From positions 1,488,001 through 1,552,000 of the forward strand of contig NZ_CP022987.1 of assembly GCF_004022565.1 (NCBI RefSeq): a stretch of 64,000 nt of DNA. Direction: 5' to 3'. Every line of letters begins with the position of its first letter. Position 1 is the stretch's first letter. A program made the position numbers and the translations under genes. Shown here in pieces: positions 24,494 to 33,438 of this stretch. The stretch is from Pollutimonas thiosulfatoxidans. Lineage in GTDB: Bacteria > Pseudomonadota > Gammaproteobacteria > Burkholderiales > Burkholderiaceae_B. The notes below the pieces were generated by a model. The model was not told the origin of the DNA. It saw nothing but the letters and a program-made list of their open reading frames with translations, and ran no database searches.

Positions 24494-25613
24494 GTCGACG
24501 TTCGAAGTCCTGCATGTACGAAATAAGCGCCTGCACCGCTTCGAGCGGCAAGGCATTGTAGATGGAGGCCCGCATGCCGCCCACGCTTTTATGGCCTCTT
24601 AGTTGCCGCAAGTCGGCCGCGTCGGCGCCTTCAAGAAAGGCCGCGTTCAGCGACTCGTCCTTCAGGAAAAACGGCACATTCATGCGCGAACGATAGGACG
24701 GGTGCACCGTGCTGACATAAAAAGACGAACCATCCAGATAGTCGTACAGCGCGCGCGCCTTGGCGATATTGGCCGCCTCCATGCTGGCGATCCCGCCCTG
24801 CTTTTTCAACCATTTGAACACCAGCCCGGCCATATACATCGCATAAGTGGGCGGCGTATTGAACATGGAGCCTGCGGCAGACACGTTGGCGTAATCGAAG
24901 GCGGACGGACAGATCGGCAAGGCATGACCGATGAGTTCCTTGCGCACGATGACCATGGTCACCCCGGCCGGACCGGCGTTCTTCTGGGCGCCGGCGTACA
25001 CCATGCCGACTTTGGAAAAGTCGATGGAGCGCGACAGAAAATGCGAAGACACATCAACAACCAGCGGGACTTCAGGTGCGCCCAGCGACTTCATATCGGG
25101 CCAGTCGGGAAACTCGACGCCGCCTATGGTTTCGTTACTGCATATATGCAGGTAGGACGCGTCAGCCCGCACGGACCAGTCGGCCGGCTTGGGAAACCAC
25201 GTCCAGGGTGCCTGTGTACGCCCGTCAACATCAGCCTGCGCGCCGCTGCTCGCCGCCACGGCAATATCGCCATAGCGCTGGGCTTCCTTGTGCGACTTGT
25301 TGGACCAGATGCCGGCCAGGACATAATCGGCCTTCCTTGCATCGCGCCGACCAATAAGATTCAAAGGCACGATGGCATTCTGGGCCGAAGCCCCGCCCTG
25401 CATGAATAGCACGTCGAATTCTTCCGGCACCTGCAGCAGTTCGCGCAGATCGGCCAAGGCCTCTTCGTATATCTGCGTAAACTGCTTGCCCCGATGGCTC
25501 ATTTCCATGACCGACATACCGCTGCCGTGCCAATCGGTCATCTCGGCCGCAGCGTGTTGCAGCACTTCCAACGGCAAGGCCGACGGCCCCGCCGAAAAAT
25601 TCCAGGGGCGCAT
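24486..25613 (-). CDS. serC: Phosphoserine / phosphohydroxythreonine aminotransferase
   Basis: SerC works in serine synthesis and in the DXP-dependent pyridoxal phosphate route. The 375-residue protein starts MRPWNFSAGPSALP and contains MSHRGKQF, the PLP lysine in AGAQKNAGPAG, NTPPTYAMY and a C-terminal KSVGGMRASIYNA. Two bases separate it from gyrA. Placement next to pheA is the conserved mixed-function arrangement in proteobacteria. Confidence 0.98.
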   Translation of the reverse strand: MRPWNFSAGPSALPLEVLQHAAAEMTDWHGSGMSVMEMSHRGKQFTQIYEEALADLRELLQVPEEFDVLFMQGGASAQNAIVPLNLIGRRDARKADYVLAGIWSNKSHKEAQRYGDIAVAASSGAQADVDGRTQAPWTWFPKPADWSVRADASYLHICSNETIGGVEFPDWPDMKSLGAPEVPLVVDVSSHFLSRSIDFSKVGMVYAGAQKNAGPAGVTMVIVRKELIGHALPICPSAFDYANVSAAGSMFNTPPTYAMYMAGLVFKWLKKQGGIASMEAANIAKARALYDYLDGSSFYVSTVHPSYRSRMNVPFFLKDESLNAAFLEGADAADLRQLRGHKSVGGMRASIYNALPLEAVQALISYMQDFERRHG

Positions 25614-25615
25614 GC

Positions 25616-28288
25616 TTAGTCTTCCTTGCTGTCGTCCGTATCCGGTTGCTCTGGTATTTCGGTGTCTTGCGTACCCTCCGGCGTATCGAGGATTTCTTCC
25701 TCGTCATCCAGATCGTCGGCATCGCTTTCCACAACACGGCGCACGCCCGAAAGCATGCTGTCGTCATCCACGTTGATCAATGTGACGCCCTGCGTGGCAC
25801 GACCCATCTCGCGGATCTCGGACACCCGGGTGCGAACCAGCACACCACTGGTGGTGATCAGCATGATTTCGTCTTCGGGCTCGACCAGCACTGCGCCAAC
25901 AACCTTGCCATTGCGAGCAGATGTCTGGATGGCAATCATGCCCTTGGTGCCTCGGCCATGACGGGTATATTCGACAATGGAGGTACGCTTGCCAAAGCCG
26001 TTCTCGGTGGCGGTCAACACGCTTTGCGATTCGTCGCCGGCCACCAGCATGGCAATCACCGACTGGCCTTCTTCAAGGTTCATGCCGCGCACGCCCCGTG
26101 CGGTGCGACCCATGGGGCGCACGTCGTTCTCGTCAAAGCGCACGGCCTTGCCTGCGTCGGAGAACAGCATGACATCATGCTTGCCGTCGGTAAGGTCGGC
26201 ACCGATAAGGAAATCGGCCTCATCCAGAGCAACCGCAATAATGCCGGCCTTGCGCGGATTGGAGAAGTCGGACAATGGCGTCTTCTTGACGGTGCCTCGC
26301 GAGGTCGCCATGAAGACATAATGATCTTCGCTGAATTCCTTGACCGCCAGGACCACCGTGATCTTTTCGCCATCGACCAGCGGGAACATATTGACTATAG
26401 GACGACCGCGGGAGTTGCGCGAACCCTGCGGAACCTCCCAGACCTTCAGCCAGTAAACCCGCCCGTGATCGGAGAAGCACAGCAGGTAGTCGTGGGTATT
26501 GGCGATAAACAACTGGTCGATCCAGTCGTTTTCCTTCATGGTGGTGGCCTGCTTGCCGCGGCCGCCGCGCTTCTGCGCACGGTATTCCGATAAAGGCTGG
26601 CTCTTGATGTAGCCGCTTTGCGACAGCGTAACCACCATATCCATGGGGGTAATGAGATCTTCGGTATCGAGTTCCGTGGCGTTGTGTTCGATCTCGGAGC
26701 GCCGTTCGTCCTTGGTATTGGTCGAGAACTCGGTCTTGATGGCCAGCAGCTCGTCGGAAATGATGGTAGTGACGCGTTCAGGACGCGCCAGGATATCCAG
26801 CAGATCGGCGATGGTCGCCATGACGTCCTTGTACTCGCCGACAATTTTGTCTTGCTCGAGGCCAGTCAGGCGTTGCAGCCGCATGTTCAGGATTTCCTGA
26901 GCCTGCGTGTCGCTAAGCCGATACTGGCCGTCTTCCTGCAAGCCGAACATATCGGGCAGCGCTTCGGGACGATAGGCTGCGCGCCCACCGGGTGTGGCGC
27001 CATCGTCGGCGCGTGTAAGCATTTCGCGAACCAGCGACGAATCCCAGGTGCGTGCCATCAAATCCTGGCGTGCCACGGGCGGCGTGGGCGCCGCCTTGAT
27101 AATCGCAATGAAATCGTCGATGTTCGCCAGCGCCACGGCCAGGCCTTCGAGCACATGGCCGCGTTCGCGAGCCTTGCGTAACTGGAATACCGTACGGCGC
27201 GTGACGACCTCGCGGCGGTGGGAAAGGAAGTACTCCACCATTTGCTTCAGGTTCAGCAGGCGCGGCTGGCCGTCGACCAGCGCCACCATATTCATGCCGA
27301 AGGTGTCTTGCAACTGCGTATTCTTGTACAGGTTGTTAAGTATGACTTCAGGTACTTCGCCGCGCTTGAGCTCAATAACCAGGCGCATGCCGTCTTTGTC
27401 GGATTCGTCGCGTATGTCGGAAATACCTTCGATACGCTTCTCGTTGACGAGCTCCGCGATCTTCTCCTGCAAGGTCTTCTTGTTTACCTGATAGGGGATG
27501 GCGTCGATGACGATGGCCTGACGATGGCCCTTCTCCATGTCTTCAAAGTGCGTCTTTGCACGCATGATGACTCTGCCGCGCCCGGTACGGTAGCCTTCGC
27601 GCACACCCGACATGCCGTAGATGATGCCCCCTGTGGGGAAGTCAGGTGCGGGTATCAGCTCGATCAGTTCGTCTATGGTGCATTCGGGGTTGCGCAGCAA
27701 ATACAGGCAACCATCAATGACCTCGGCCAGGTTATGCGGCGGTATATTTGTTGCCATGCCCACGGCAATGCCCGAGCTGCCGTTCACCAGCAAGTTGGGA
27801 AGCCTGGCCGGCAGCAGCAGGGGTTCGTTCTCGCTACCGTCGTAGTTAGGACCGAAATCGACCGTTTCCTGATCGATATCGGCCAACAGCTCGTGCGCAA
27901 TCTTGGACAGGCGGATTTCGGTGTACCGCATGGCGGCGGCACTGTCGCCGTCCACGGAGCCGAAGTTACCCTGACCGTCCACCAACATATAGCGCAGCGA
28001 AAAGTCCTGCGCCATGCGTACGATGGTGTCGTAGACCGCGGAATCGCCATGCGGGTGATATTTACCGATAACGTCCCCGACAATACGCGCCGACTTCTTA
28101 TAGGCGCGGTTCCAGTCGTTATTCAGTTCGTGCATGGCGAACAATACGCGTCGGTGCACCGGCTTGAGCCCGTCCCGAACGTCCGGCAAAGCGCGCCCTA
28201 CGATTACGCTCATGGCGTAATCCAGATAGCTGCGACGCATTTCCTCTTCCAACGATATGGGGAGGGTCTCCTTGGCGAAGGAATCCAT
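25616..28288 (-). CDS. gyrA: DNA gyrase subunit A
   Basis: GyrA (890 residues) forms the cleavage-religation core of gyrase. The active tyrosine is Y122 in MRYTEIRLSK. The quinolone-determining positions S83 and D87 (HPHGDSAVYDT) carry the susceptible wild-type residues. The C-terminal beta-pinwheel begins after about residue 540 and includes the GyrA box as KRGGRGKQ, so true supercoiling gyrase rather than ParC is expected. A strongly acidic tail (DDLDDEEEIL...) ends the protein. It is the first gene of the long minus-strand cluster. Confidence 0.98.
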   Translation of the reverse strand: MDSFAKETLPISLEEEMRRSYLDYAMSVIVGRALPDVRDGLKPVHRRVLFAMHELNNDWNRAYKKSARIVGDVIGKYHPHGDSAVYDTIVRMAQDFSLRYMLVDGQGNFGSVDGDSAAAMRYTEIRLSKIAHELLADIDQETVDFGPNYDGSENEPLLLPARLPNLLVNGSSGIAVGMATNIPPHNLAEVIDGCLYLLRNPECTIDELIELIPAPDFPTGGIIYGMSGVREGYRTGRGRVIMRAKTHFEDMEKGHRQAIVIDAIPYQVNKKTLQEKIAELVNEKRIEGISDIRDESDKDGMRLVIELKRGEVPEVILNNLYKNTQLQDTFGMNMVALVDGQPRLLNLKQMVEYFLSHRREVVTRRTVFQLRKARERGHVLEGLAVALANIDDFIAIIKAAPTPPVARQDLMARTWDSSLVREMLTRADDGATPGGRAAYRPEALPDMFGLQEDGQYRLSDTQAQEILNMRLQRLTGLEQDKIVGEYKDVMATIADLLDILARPERVTTIISDELLAIKTEFSTNTKDERRSEIEHNATELDTEDLITPMDMVVTLSQSGYIKSQPLSEYRAQKRGGRGKQATTMKENDWIDQLFIANTHDYLLCFSDHGRVYWLKVWEVPQGSRNSRGRPIVNMFPLVDGEKITVVLAVKEFSEDHYVFMATSRGTVKKTPLSDFSNPRKAGIIAVALDEADFLIGADLTDGKHDVMLFSDAGKAVRFDENDVRPMGRTARGVRGMNLEEGQSVIAMLVAGDESQSVLTATENGFGKRTSIVEYTRHGRGTKGMIAIQTSARNGKVVGAVLVEPEDEIMLITTSGVLVRTRVSEIREMGRATQGVTLINVDDDSMLSGVRRVVESDADDLDDEEEILDTPEGTQDTEIPEQPDTDDSKED

Positions 28289-28603
28289 AGAGTGTCTTAA
28301 ACGTTAAATCGTGAAGTCGGGCCGAAGTCGGGCGAATGGGAAATTCTAGCACTTCCCCTTCTGGAGCCTGCCCGCAAGCAAGGTTCGGGGCCCCAGTAAA
28401 TGAAAGAGGTGCAAGAACGCTTCGTTTCCCTCTTGCAGTTCATAAAGCACTTTAAGGCGACTGCCCGTTGCTTAAAACCAACAATAATGCTGGAGATAGG
28501 GTACAAATGCCACTATCTGATCGATATGTATCATTCGGGCTTAACTAACCGGCCAGAAATGCCGTAAGATTCGCCCTAACACGCATGAAACCCAGCGCAA
28601 TTC
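28289..28603. other. gyrA-ompA divergent intergenic region
   Basis: This stretch separates the divergent gyrA and ompA genes and must hold the gyrA promoter on the minus strand. I see no gene family or RNA fold in it. An open frame from about 28400 on the plus strand (about 55 codons) has no recognisable features and is not called. Confidence 0.5.
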
Positions 28604-28631
28604 TTTGATTCAATCATGGCGTTGCTATACT
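28604..28631 (+). promoter_or_regulatory. Predicted ompA promoter with extended -10
   Basis: TTTGAT (28604-28609), 16 bases, then TATACT (28626-28631) preceded by TGC, which forms an extended -10 element. It leaves a leader of about 65-70 bases before ompA, fitting a strongly expressed outer-membrane protein gene. Confidence 0.5.
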
Positions 28632-28704
28632 GGCTCCGTTTTCTTGATATGCGGCGGGGGTTCGCTGCGGTCACTTACCAGCATTAAGCTCAACGAGGAG
28701 AAAC

Positions 28705-29289
28705 ATGAATAAACCCTCCAAAATCGCACTTGCACTCGCCCTTGCAGCCGCCACGGCTTCTGGTGCAGTATCTGCGCAAACTGTCGATAACTGGCGCAAC
28801 CCATTTGGCGACGTTTGGAAAAACGGCACCAACGAACTGTGCTGGCGTGATAACTTCTGGACCCCAGCTACCGGCATCCCCGGTTGCGACGGCGTACCAG
28901 TTGCTCAGGCCGAAGCACCAGTGGTTGCTCCTACCGCCACTAAAGTAGTCCTGAATGCCGACACCTTCTTCGACTTCGACAAATCGAATCTGAAGCCTGA
29001 AGGCCGTCAAATCCTGGATCAAGTAGCCGCACAGGCCAACACGATCAATCTGGAAACCCTGATTGCTACCGGCCACACCGACTCGATCGGTACCGAACAG
29101 TACAACATGGGCTTGTCCCAGCGTCGTGCTAACTCGGTCAAGGAATACCTGATCAGCAAGGGTATGGCTGCTGATCGCATCTACGTCGAAGGCAAGGGCG
29201 AAACCAGCCCTGTCGCGTCCAACGCTACTCGCGAAGGCCGTGCTCAAAACCGTCGTGTAGAGATCGAAATCGTTGGCACACGCAAGTAA
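28705..29289 (+). CDS. OmpA-family outer membrane protein
   Basis: The 194-residue precursor has a Sec signal (cleavage after about residue 24, AVSA-QTV), a short N-terminal segment containing W/N-rich sequence and two cysteines (C48 and C62), and the OmpA C-terminal peptidoglycan-binding domain (about 80-190) with TFFDFDKSNLKPEG, ATGHTDSIGTEQYN and RRANSVKEYL. It lacks the eight-stranded barrel of E. coli OmpA, as in the short Bordetella-type OmpA. It likely ties the outer membrane to peptidoglycan. GAGGAG precedes the ATG and a terminator follows. Confidence 0.95.
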   Translation: MNKPSKIALALALAAATASGAVSAQTVDNWRNPFGDVWKNGTNELCWRDNFWTPATGIPGCDGVPVAQAEAPVVAPTATKVVLNADTFFDFDKSNLKPEGRQILDQVAAQANTINLETLIATGHTDSIGTEQYNMGLSQRRANSVKEYLISKGMAADRIYVEGKGETSPVASNATREGRAQNRRVEIEIVGTRK

Positions 29290-29324
29290 TACCCCAGGGT
29301 AATATTTGCTGCGTTAAACGCTAC

Positions 29325-29360
29325 AATAAGGGCTCCGCATTGCGGGGCCCTTATTTATTT
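29325..29360 (+). terminator. Rho-independent terminator after ompA
   Basis: A long stem, AATAAGGGC-T-CCGCA against TGCGG-G-GCCCTTATT, is followed by TATTT. It closes the ompA transcript just before ubiG. Confidence 0.9.
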
Positions 29361-29371
29361 CCGGACAGGCC

Positions 29372-30103
29372 ATGAACGCAACAGCCCATTCAGCAACCGA
29401 CACCCTTAACGTTGACCAGGCCGAACTCGAAAAGTTCAGCAAGCTGGCTTCCAAATGGTGGGACCCTGAAAGCGAATTCAAGCCCTTGCATGCCATCAAC
29501 CCGCTGCGCTTGGGCTGGATACTCGATCAAGCCGGTGCGCTATCAGGCAAAAATGTACTGGATGTCGGCTGCGGCGGCGGCATCCTTGCCGAAAGCATGG
29601 CAGCCCAAGGCGCCACGGTTACCGGTATCGACCTGGCCGAAAAATCCCTTAAGGTAGCCAAGCTGCATGGCTTGGAGTCCGGCATTGCGGTCACTTACGA
29701 AACGGTCAGCGCCGAAGACCACGCGGCGCAGCATCCCGGCACCTACGACATCGTCACCTGCATGGAAATGCTGGAGCACGTGCCCGATCCCTCCTCTATC
29801 GTCCAGGCCTGCGCCACACTGGTAAAGCCGGGCGGCTGGGTGTTTTTCTCGACCCTCAATCGCAACCCCAAGTCTTTTCTGTTTGCGATAGTCGGCGCCG
29901 AATACCTGTTGCGTATGCTGCCCAAGGGCACACACAGCTACGAAAGCTTCATCAAACCCAGCGAACTTTCCGCTGCGGCACGCGCTGCCGGGCTGCTTAC
30001 CACGCGCCTGAACGGCATGGAATACAACCCCATTACCGATCGCTACAAGCTTAGTGGCGATACCTCGGTCAATTATCTGCTGGCTACGCGCCGCGAGGCC
30101 TGA
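29372..30103 (+). CDS. ubiG: UbiG, ubiquinone biosynthesis O-methyltransferase
   Basis: UbiG carries out both O-methylations in ubiquinone synthesis using S-adenosylmethionine. The 243-residue protein has the SAM-binding motif I LDVGCGGG at 63-70, GIDLAEKSL, and CMEMLEHVPDP, with the family N-terminus FSKLASKWWDPESEFKPLH. It directly follows the ompA terminator and precedes gph by five bases, so the two form an operon. Confidence 0.96.
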   Translation: MNATAHSATDTLNVDQAELEKFSKLASKWWDPESEFKPLHAINPLRLGWILDQAGALSGKNVLDVGCGGGILAESMAAQGATVTGIDLAEKSLKVAKLHGLESGIAVTYETVSAEDHAAQHPGTYDIVTCMEMLEHVPDPSSIVQACATLVKPGGWVFFSTLNRNPKSFLFAIVGAEYLLRMLPKGTHSYESFIKPSELSAAARAAGLLTTRLNGMEYNPITDRYKLSGDTSVNYLLATRREA

Positions 30104-30108
30104 TATCC

Positions 30109-30783
30109 ATGCGTAAACTGGTTCTCTTTGATTTCGACGGCACCCTGGCCGATACCGCGCCCGACTTGGCCGCCGCTGCCAATAAGCAGCGCGCCCGCCG
30201 TGGGCTGGCTCCCCTACCCTACGAAACTCTGCGGCCCTATGCTTCGCACGGCGCACGCGGCTTGCTCAAGGCCGGCCTCGATATGGGCACCGACCATCCC
30301 GACTACGAAGACTGCAAGCAGCAGTTCCTTGCCGATTACGAGCAAGACATGACCACTCACACCCGGCTGTTCCCGGGGGTGGACGAACTGCTGGCCAAAC
30401 TCAAGCAACACGGCTACGCCTGGGGCATAGTCACCAACAAGATGGAATACCTGGCCATTCCGTTGGTGGTGCACCTGGGCCTATATACCGACTGCGCCAT
30501 TACTGTGGGCGGCGACACCACCGATCACCCGAAGCCGCACCCAGCTCCTTTGCTGCATGCTGCAGAAAAAACCGGGTTCGAACCGTCTGAGTGCATATAC
30601 GTAGGCGACGACGAGCGGGACATCGTGGCTGGCAAAGCGGCGGGCATGGCAACCGTCGTAGCGGCTTATGGCTATTGCGGCACCGAAACCGCCATGTTGC
30701 AAGCCTGGCAGGCCGATGCCATCGCCGATACCCCCCAGGCGGTTTGGCCGGCCATCGAACAATGGGCCAGCCTGTCGGCCTGA
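30109..30783 (+). CDS. gph: Phosphoglycolate phosphatase (HAD superfamily)
   Basis: Gph hydrolyses 2-phosphoglycolate. The 224-residue HAD protein has motif I FDFDGTLADT (residues 6-15, nucleophile D8), motif II TNK at about 109, a lysine in DHPKPHPAPL (motif III) and YVGDDERD (motif IV). The helical cap follows motif I, as in this subfamily. Pairing with ubiG is common in Alcaligenaceae and Burkholderiales. Confidence 0.9.
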   Translation: MRKLVLFDFDGTLADTAPDLAAAANKQRARRGLAPLPYETLRPYASHGARGLLKAGLDMGTDHPDYEDCKQQFLADYEQDMTTHTRLFPGVDELLAKLKQHGYAWGIVTNKMEYLAIPLVVHLGLYTDCAITVGGDTTDHPKPHPAPLLHAAEKTGFEPSECIYVGDDERDIVAGKAAGMATVVAAYGYCGTETAMLQAWQADAIADTPQAVWPAIEQWASLSA

Positions 30784-30805
30784 GCAGACCACACCGAAAA
30801 CCCGC

Positions 30806-32062
30806 TTAACTTGCCTGGGCAGCCGCTTCCACTGCGGCTGCATCGGCTGTTGCCGCATACGTGCCCGCCGCAGTAAACAATACATCGGTGGATGAATTCA
30901 GCGCGGTTTCGGTGGAATCTTGCAGAACCCCGATCACAAACCCCACGCCCACTACCTGAATGGCGAGCTCGTTCGGGATGCCAAACAGGCTGCATGCCAG
31001 CGGAATCAACAGCAATGAGCCGCCGGCCACACCCGATGCGCCGCAAGCCGCGATGGCCGCCACCAGGCTGAGCAGCAAAGCAGTCGGCAGATCCACCACA
31101 ATTCCCAAGGTATTGACCGCCGCGAGCGTGAGCACCGTGATCGTCACCGCCGCACCTGCCATATTGATGGTGGCCCCCAAGGGTATGGATATCGAATAGG
31201 TGTCTTCGGGCAGGCCCAGGCGCTTGCATAAGGCCATATTGACGGGAATATTGGCGGCCGAGCTGCGTGTAAAGAATGCGGTAAGACCGCTTTCTCGAAG
31301 GCATGTAAAGACCAGTGGGTAAGGATTATGACGAATTTTCAGGAAGACGATCAGCGGGTTCATTACCAGCGCCACGAAAACCATGCAGCCCAACAGCACT
31401 GCAAGCAGCCGCGCATAGCCAAGTAGCGCGGTCACGCCCGTTTCGGCAATCATTGCCGCTACCAATCCGAATATGCCGATGGGTGCAAGACGAATGATCA
31501 TCTTCACGATAAACGACACCGCGCCCGACAGGTCGCCAATCACGTTCTTGGTGGCTCCGTGCGCGCGGCGCATGGCCAGGCCCAAACCGAGAGCCCAGGC
31601 CAGGATGCCGATATAGTTACCACTAGCCAAGGCGTTAATGGGATTGTCGACCACACTCATCAACAAAGTTTTTAGCACCTCGAGGATGCCGCCTGGAGGG
31701 TTTAGTGCCTGGGGCACGGCCTGCAACTGGATGGTCAGCGGAAACATGAAGCTGGCTAGCACCGCGACAAGCGCTGCTAAAAAGGTGCCAAGCAAATACA
31801 GTACCAGGATGGGCCCCATGCTGGTTTCCTGGCCGTGCTTGTGATTGGCTATGGACGCCATCACTAATACAAATACCAGGATAGGCGCGACCGCCTTCAG
31901 TGCATTGACGAACAAGTCGCCCAACAGGCCGACCTGCGCCGCCCACTCAGGTGCCGCAAAAGCCAGCGCCACGCCAGCCACAAGGCCAATCACGATCTGA
32001 ACCACCAGGCTGCCATGGCAGACAAACTGCAAGAGTGGATTTTGTTTTACCGCGCTAGACAT
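30806..32062 (-). CDS. sstT: SstT, sodium:serine/threonine symporter
   Basis: This 418-residue inner-membrane carrier belongs to the dicarboxylate/amino acid:cation symporter family and matches SstT closely: KAVAPILVFVLVMASI, FTRSSAANIPVNM (the serine-rich re-entrant loop), PLGATINMAGAAVTI and ASGVAGGSLLLIPLAC. It takes up serine and threonine with sodium. It converges on gph and is a single-gene unit upstream of which ssrA diverges. Confidence 0.95.
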   Translation of the reverse strand: MSSAVKQNPLLQFVCHGSLVVQIVIGLVAGVALAFAAPEWAAQVGLLGDLFVNALKAVAPILVFVLVMASIANHKHGQETSMGPILVLYLLGTFLAALVAVLASFMFPLTIQLQAVPQALNPPGGILEVLKTLLMSVVDNPINALASGNYIGILAWALGLGLAMRRAHGATKNVIGDLSGAVSFIVKMIIRLAPIGIFGLVAAMIAETGVTALLGYARLLAVLLGCMVFVALVMNPLIVFLKIRHNPYPLVFTCLRESGLTAFFTRSSAANIPVNMALCKRLGLPEDTYSISIPLGATINMAGAAVTITVLTLAAVNTLGIVVDLPTALLLSLVAAIAACGASGVAGGSLLLIPLACSLFGIPNELAIQVVGVGFVIGVLQDSTETALNSSTDVLFTAAGTYAATADAAAVEAAAQAS

Positions 32063-32125
32063 AGGAACTCCGGGAAGACGAGGATTTTACCACCCCCAAA
32101 GCTGTCTAAAAAACCAGGAATGCGC

Positions 32126-32131
32126 TATAAT
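32126..32131 (+). promoter_or_regulatory. -10 element of ssrA
   Basis: A perfect TATAAT ends ten bases before the tmRNA 5' end. The -35 region around 32102-32108 is weak (TGTCTA). Confidence 0.75.
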
Positions 32132-32140
32132 CAATGCACT

Positions 32141-32508
32141 GGGGTCGATCCGGCTTCGACGTGGGTCGCGACGCAGTGTAGGGCATGCCGAGCACCAGTA
32201 AGCTCGTAAATCCACTGGAAAAAACACAAACGCCAACGACGAGCGTTTCGCTTTAGCCGCCTAGTGCGGTAAGCCGCTGCACTAATTTGTCTTTGGGTTA
32301 GGTAGGGTAAAACCTACAGCAGCGTCATTTACAAAGAATCGGATCTTGCTGGGTCACTCGGCCTGATCTTAAATTGACGTGAATCGCCAAGGAAGGGCCT
32401 GTCGGTTGGCACGCTCCAAGGTTAAAAAATTAAAATTAACCGAATAAGCATGTAGAACTGCCTGTAGAGGGCTTGCGGACGCGGGTTCAATTCCCGCCGA
32501 CTCCACCA
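32141..32508 (+). ncRNA. ssrA: tmRNA (transfer-messenger RNA)
   Basis: tmRNA rescues stalled ribosomes and tags incomplete proteins. The 368-base RNA begins GGGGTCGATCCGGCTTCGAC and ends with a T-arm GCGGGTTCAATTCCCGC and encoded CCA; its first seven bases pair with the 3' acceptor strand CGACTCC. The tag frame reads ANDERFALAA followed by a stop, the tag seen in Bordetella relatives. The gene is one-piece, with a promoter upstream and a terminator just after. Confidence 0.98.
32232..32264 (+). other. tmRNA proteolysis tag reading frame (ANDERFALAA)
   Basis: Ten codons GCC...GCC plus TAG within ssrA encode the tag. The alanine-rich end (ALAA) is the ClpXP recognition signal. Confidence 0.95.
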
Positions 32509-32517
32509 GTATATTCA

Positions 32518-32553
32518 GCCTCCCGGCCTCCAAGCCGGGAGGCTTTTTCTTTT
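32518..32553 (+). terminator. Rho-independent terminator after ssrA
   Basis: A ten-base-pair perfect stem (GCCTCCCGGC 32518-32527 with GCCGGGAGGC 32534-32543) is followed by TTTTTCTTTT. Confidence 0.95.
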
Positions 32554-32591
32554 CCTGATCTCTCGTATAGCTTGCCGGGGCAACGCCACAC

Positions 32592-32626
32592 AACAAAAAG
32601 GCCAAACCCCCTAAAGGATTTGGCCT
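32592..32626 (-). terminator. Rho-independent terminator after the cold-shock gene
   Basis: On the minus strand AGGCCAAATCC pairs with GGTTTGGCCT and is followed by TTTTTGTTG, about 45 bases after the cold-shock stop codon. Confidence 0.88.
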
Positions 32627-32671
32627 CATCCAAACACTCTATCTACCCGCCAATTAAAGCGGGTGGAGCGT

Positions 32672-32881
32672 TTAGATTATCTGTATGTTCGAAGCTTGTG
32701 GGCCTTTTTGGCCTTCGGATGCGACGAAGGAAACGCGTTGGTTCTCTTCGAGGCTTTTATGGCCGGAGCCTTGAATTTCGCTGTAATGCGCAAAGAGATC
32801 CTTGCCGCCGGATTCGGGCATGATAAAGCCAAACCCTTTGTCGTTGTTGAACCACTTCACGATGCCAATTTCTGTTTTCAA
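32672..32881 (-). CDS. Cold-shock domain protein (CspA family)
   Basis: This 69-residue single cold-shock domain protein binds single-stranded RNA/DNA and acts as an RNA chaperone. RNP1 is KGFGFI (about 15-20) and RNP2 is DLFAHYSEI (about 28-36), with IVKWFNNDKG ahead. The start is a TTG at 32881 with AGGA six bases upstream; no ATG is available. It converges on ssrA. The upstream gap of about 180 bases could be the long cold-responsive leader typical of csp mRNAs, but I see no fold I can name. Confidence 0.92.
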   Translation of the reverse strand: MKTEIGIVKWFNNDKGFGFIMPESGGKDLFAHYSEIQGSGHKSLEENQRVSFVASEGQKGPQASNIQII

Positions 32882-33060
32882 TGTAAATCCTAAGTAGAAG
32901 GGAAATATATCCCCACCGCCACTATGGGCATCTATGCCCTATAAAGCCAGCAGTGTTACCACATGATACCTTTGCGTTGCTACGCGGCGGGCCAAGCCGC
33001 CAAGGCAGCAAGAGCGATAATGTGCCGTGTCCCTCTTGGCGTCTTACTGCCACCACCAGC

Positions 33061-33438
33061 ATGACTCGCATAAATTGCATACCTGTTCAGGAGCTCAGCG
33101 GCCCCCATTTGGTGGCCGAGTACCGCGAATTGCCGCGGGTGTTTGCCTTGGCGCAGAAAGCGTCAGCGCGCGGCGGCTTTATACAGACTACGGCGTATAC
33201 CTTGGGTAAAGGCCACCTGCTTTTCTTTTACACGCGGCTGGGATACCTCGCGCGGCGACATGCCGAATTGATTGAAGAGATGAAGCGCCGCGGCTACAAG
33301 CCTTCATACGCTGGCATACAGCGCGACGACTTTCCGTCCATCCCGGCTGAATACTGGGGTGATTGGCAGCCAACGCCGGAAGCCCTCGCCCTTAACCGCC
33401 AACGGATACAAGAGCGCGGCAGGAAAAACCAGGACTAG
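33061..33438 (+). CDS. Pyrimidine dimer DNA glycosylase (T4 endonuclease V / DenV family)
   Basis: The 125-residue protein matches phage T4 endonuclease V: MTRIN at the start, HLVAEYRELPRVF at 16-28, and GKGHLLFFYTRLGYL further on. The chemistry requires Thr2 as N-terminal nucleophile and Glu23; both are present, as are R3, R22 and R26. This fixes the start at ATG 33061 although the open frame extends upstream and the ribosome site is poor. It would excise UV-induced cyclobutane dimers. The C-terminus (ERGRKNQD) lacks the WYKYY aromatic tail of the T4 enzyme, so activity and specificity may differ. Confidence 0.88.
   Translation: MTRINCIPVQELSGPHLVAEYRELPRVFALAQKASARGGFIQTTAYTLGKGHLLFFYTRLGYLARRHAELIEEMKRRGYKPSYAGIQRDDFPSIPAEYWGDWQPTPEALALNRQRIQERGRKNQD

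Noticed and set aside
25626..28300. Long plus-strand frames opposite gyrA (for example 27218-28300)
   Set aside because: They are antisense shadows of a conserved gene and have no family similarity.
28400..28565. Short open frame (about 55 codons) in the gyrA-ompA gap
   Set aside because: No ribosome site, no hydrophobic or domain signal; not supported.
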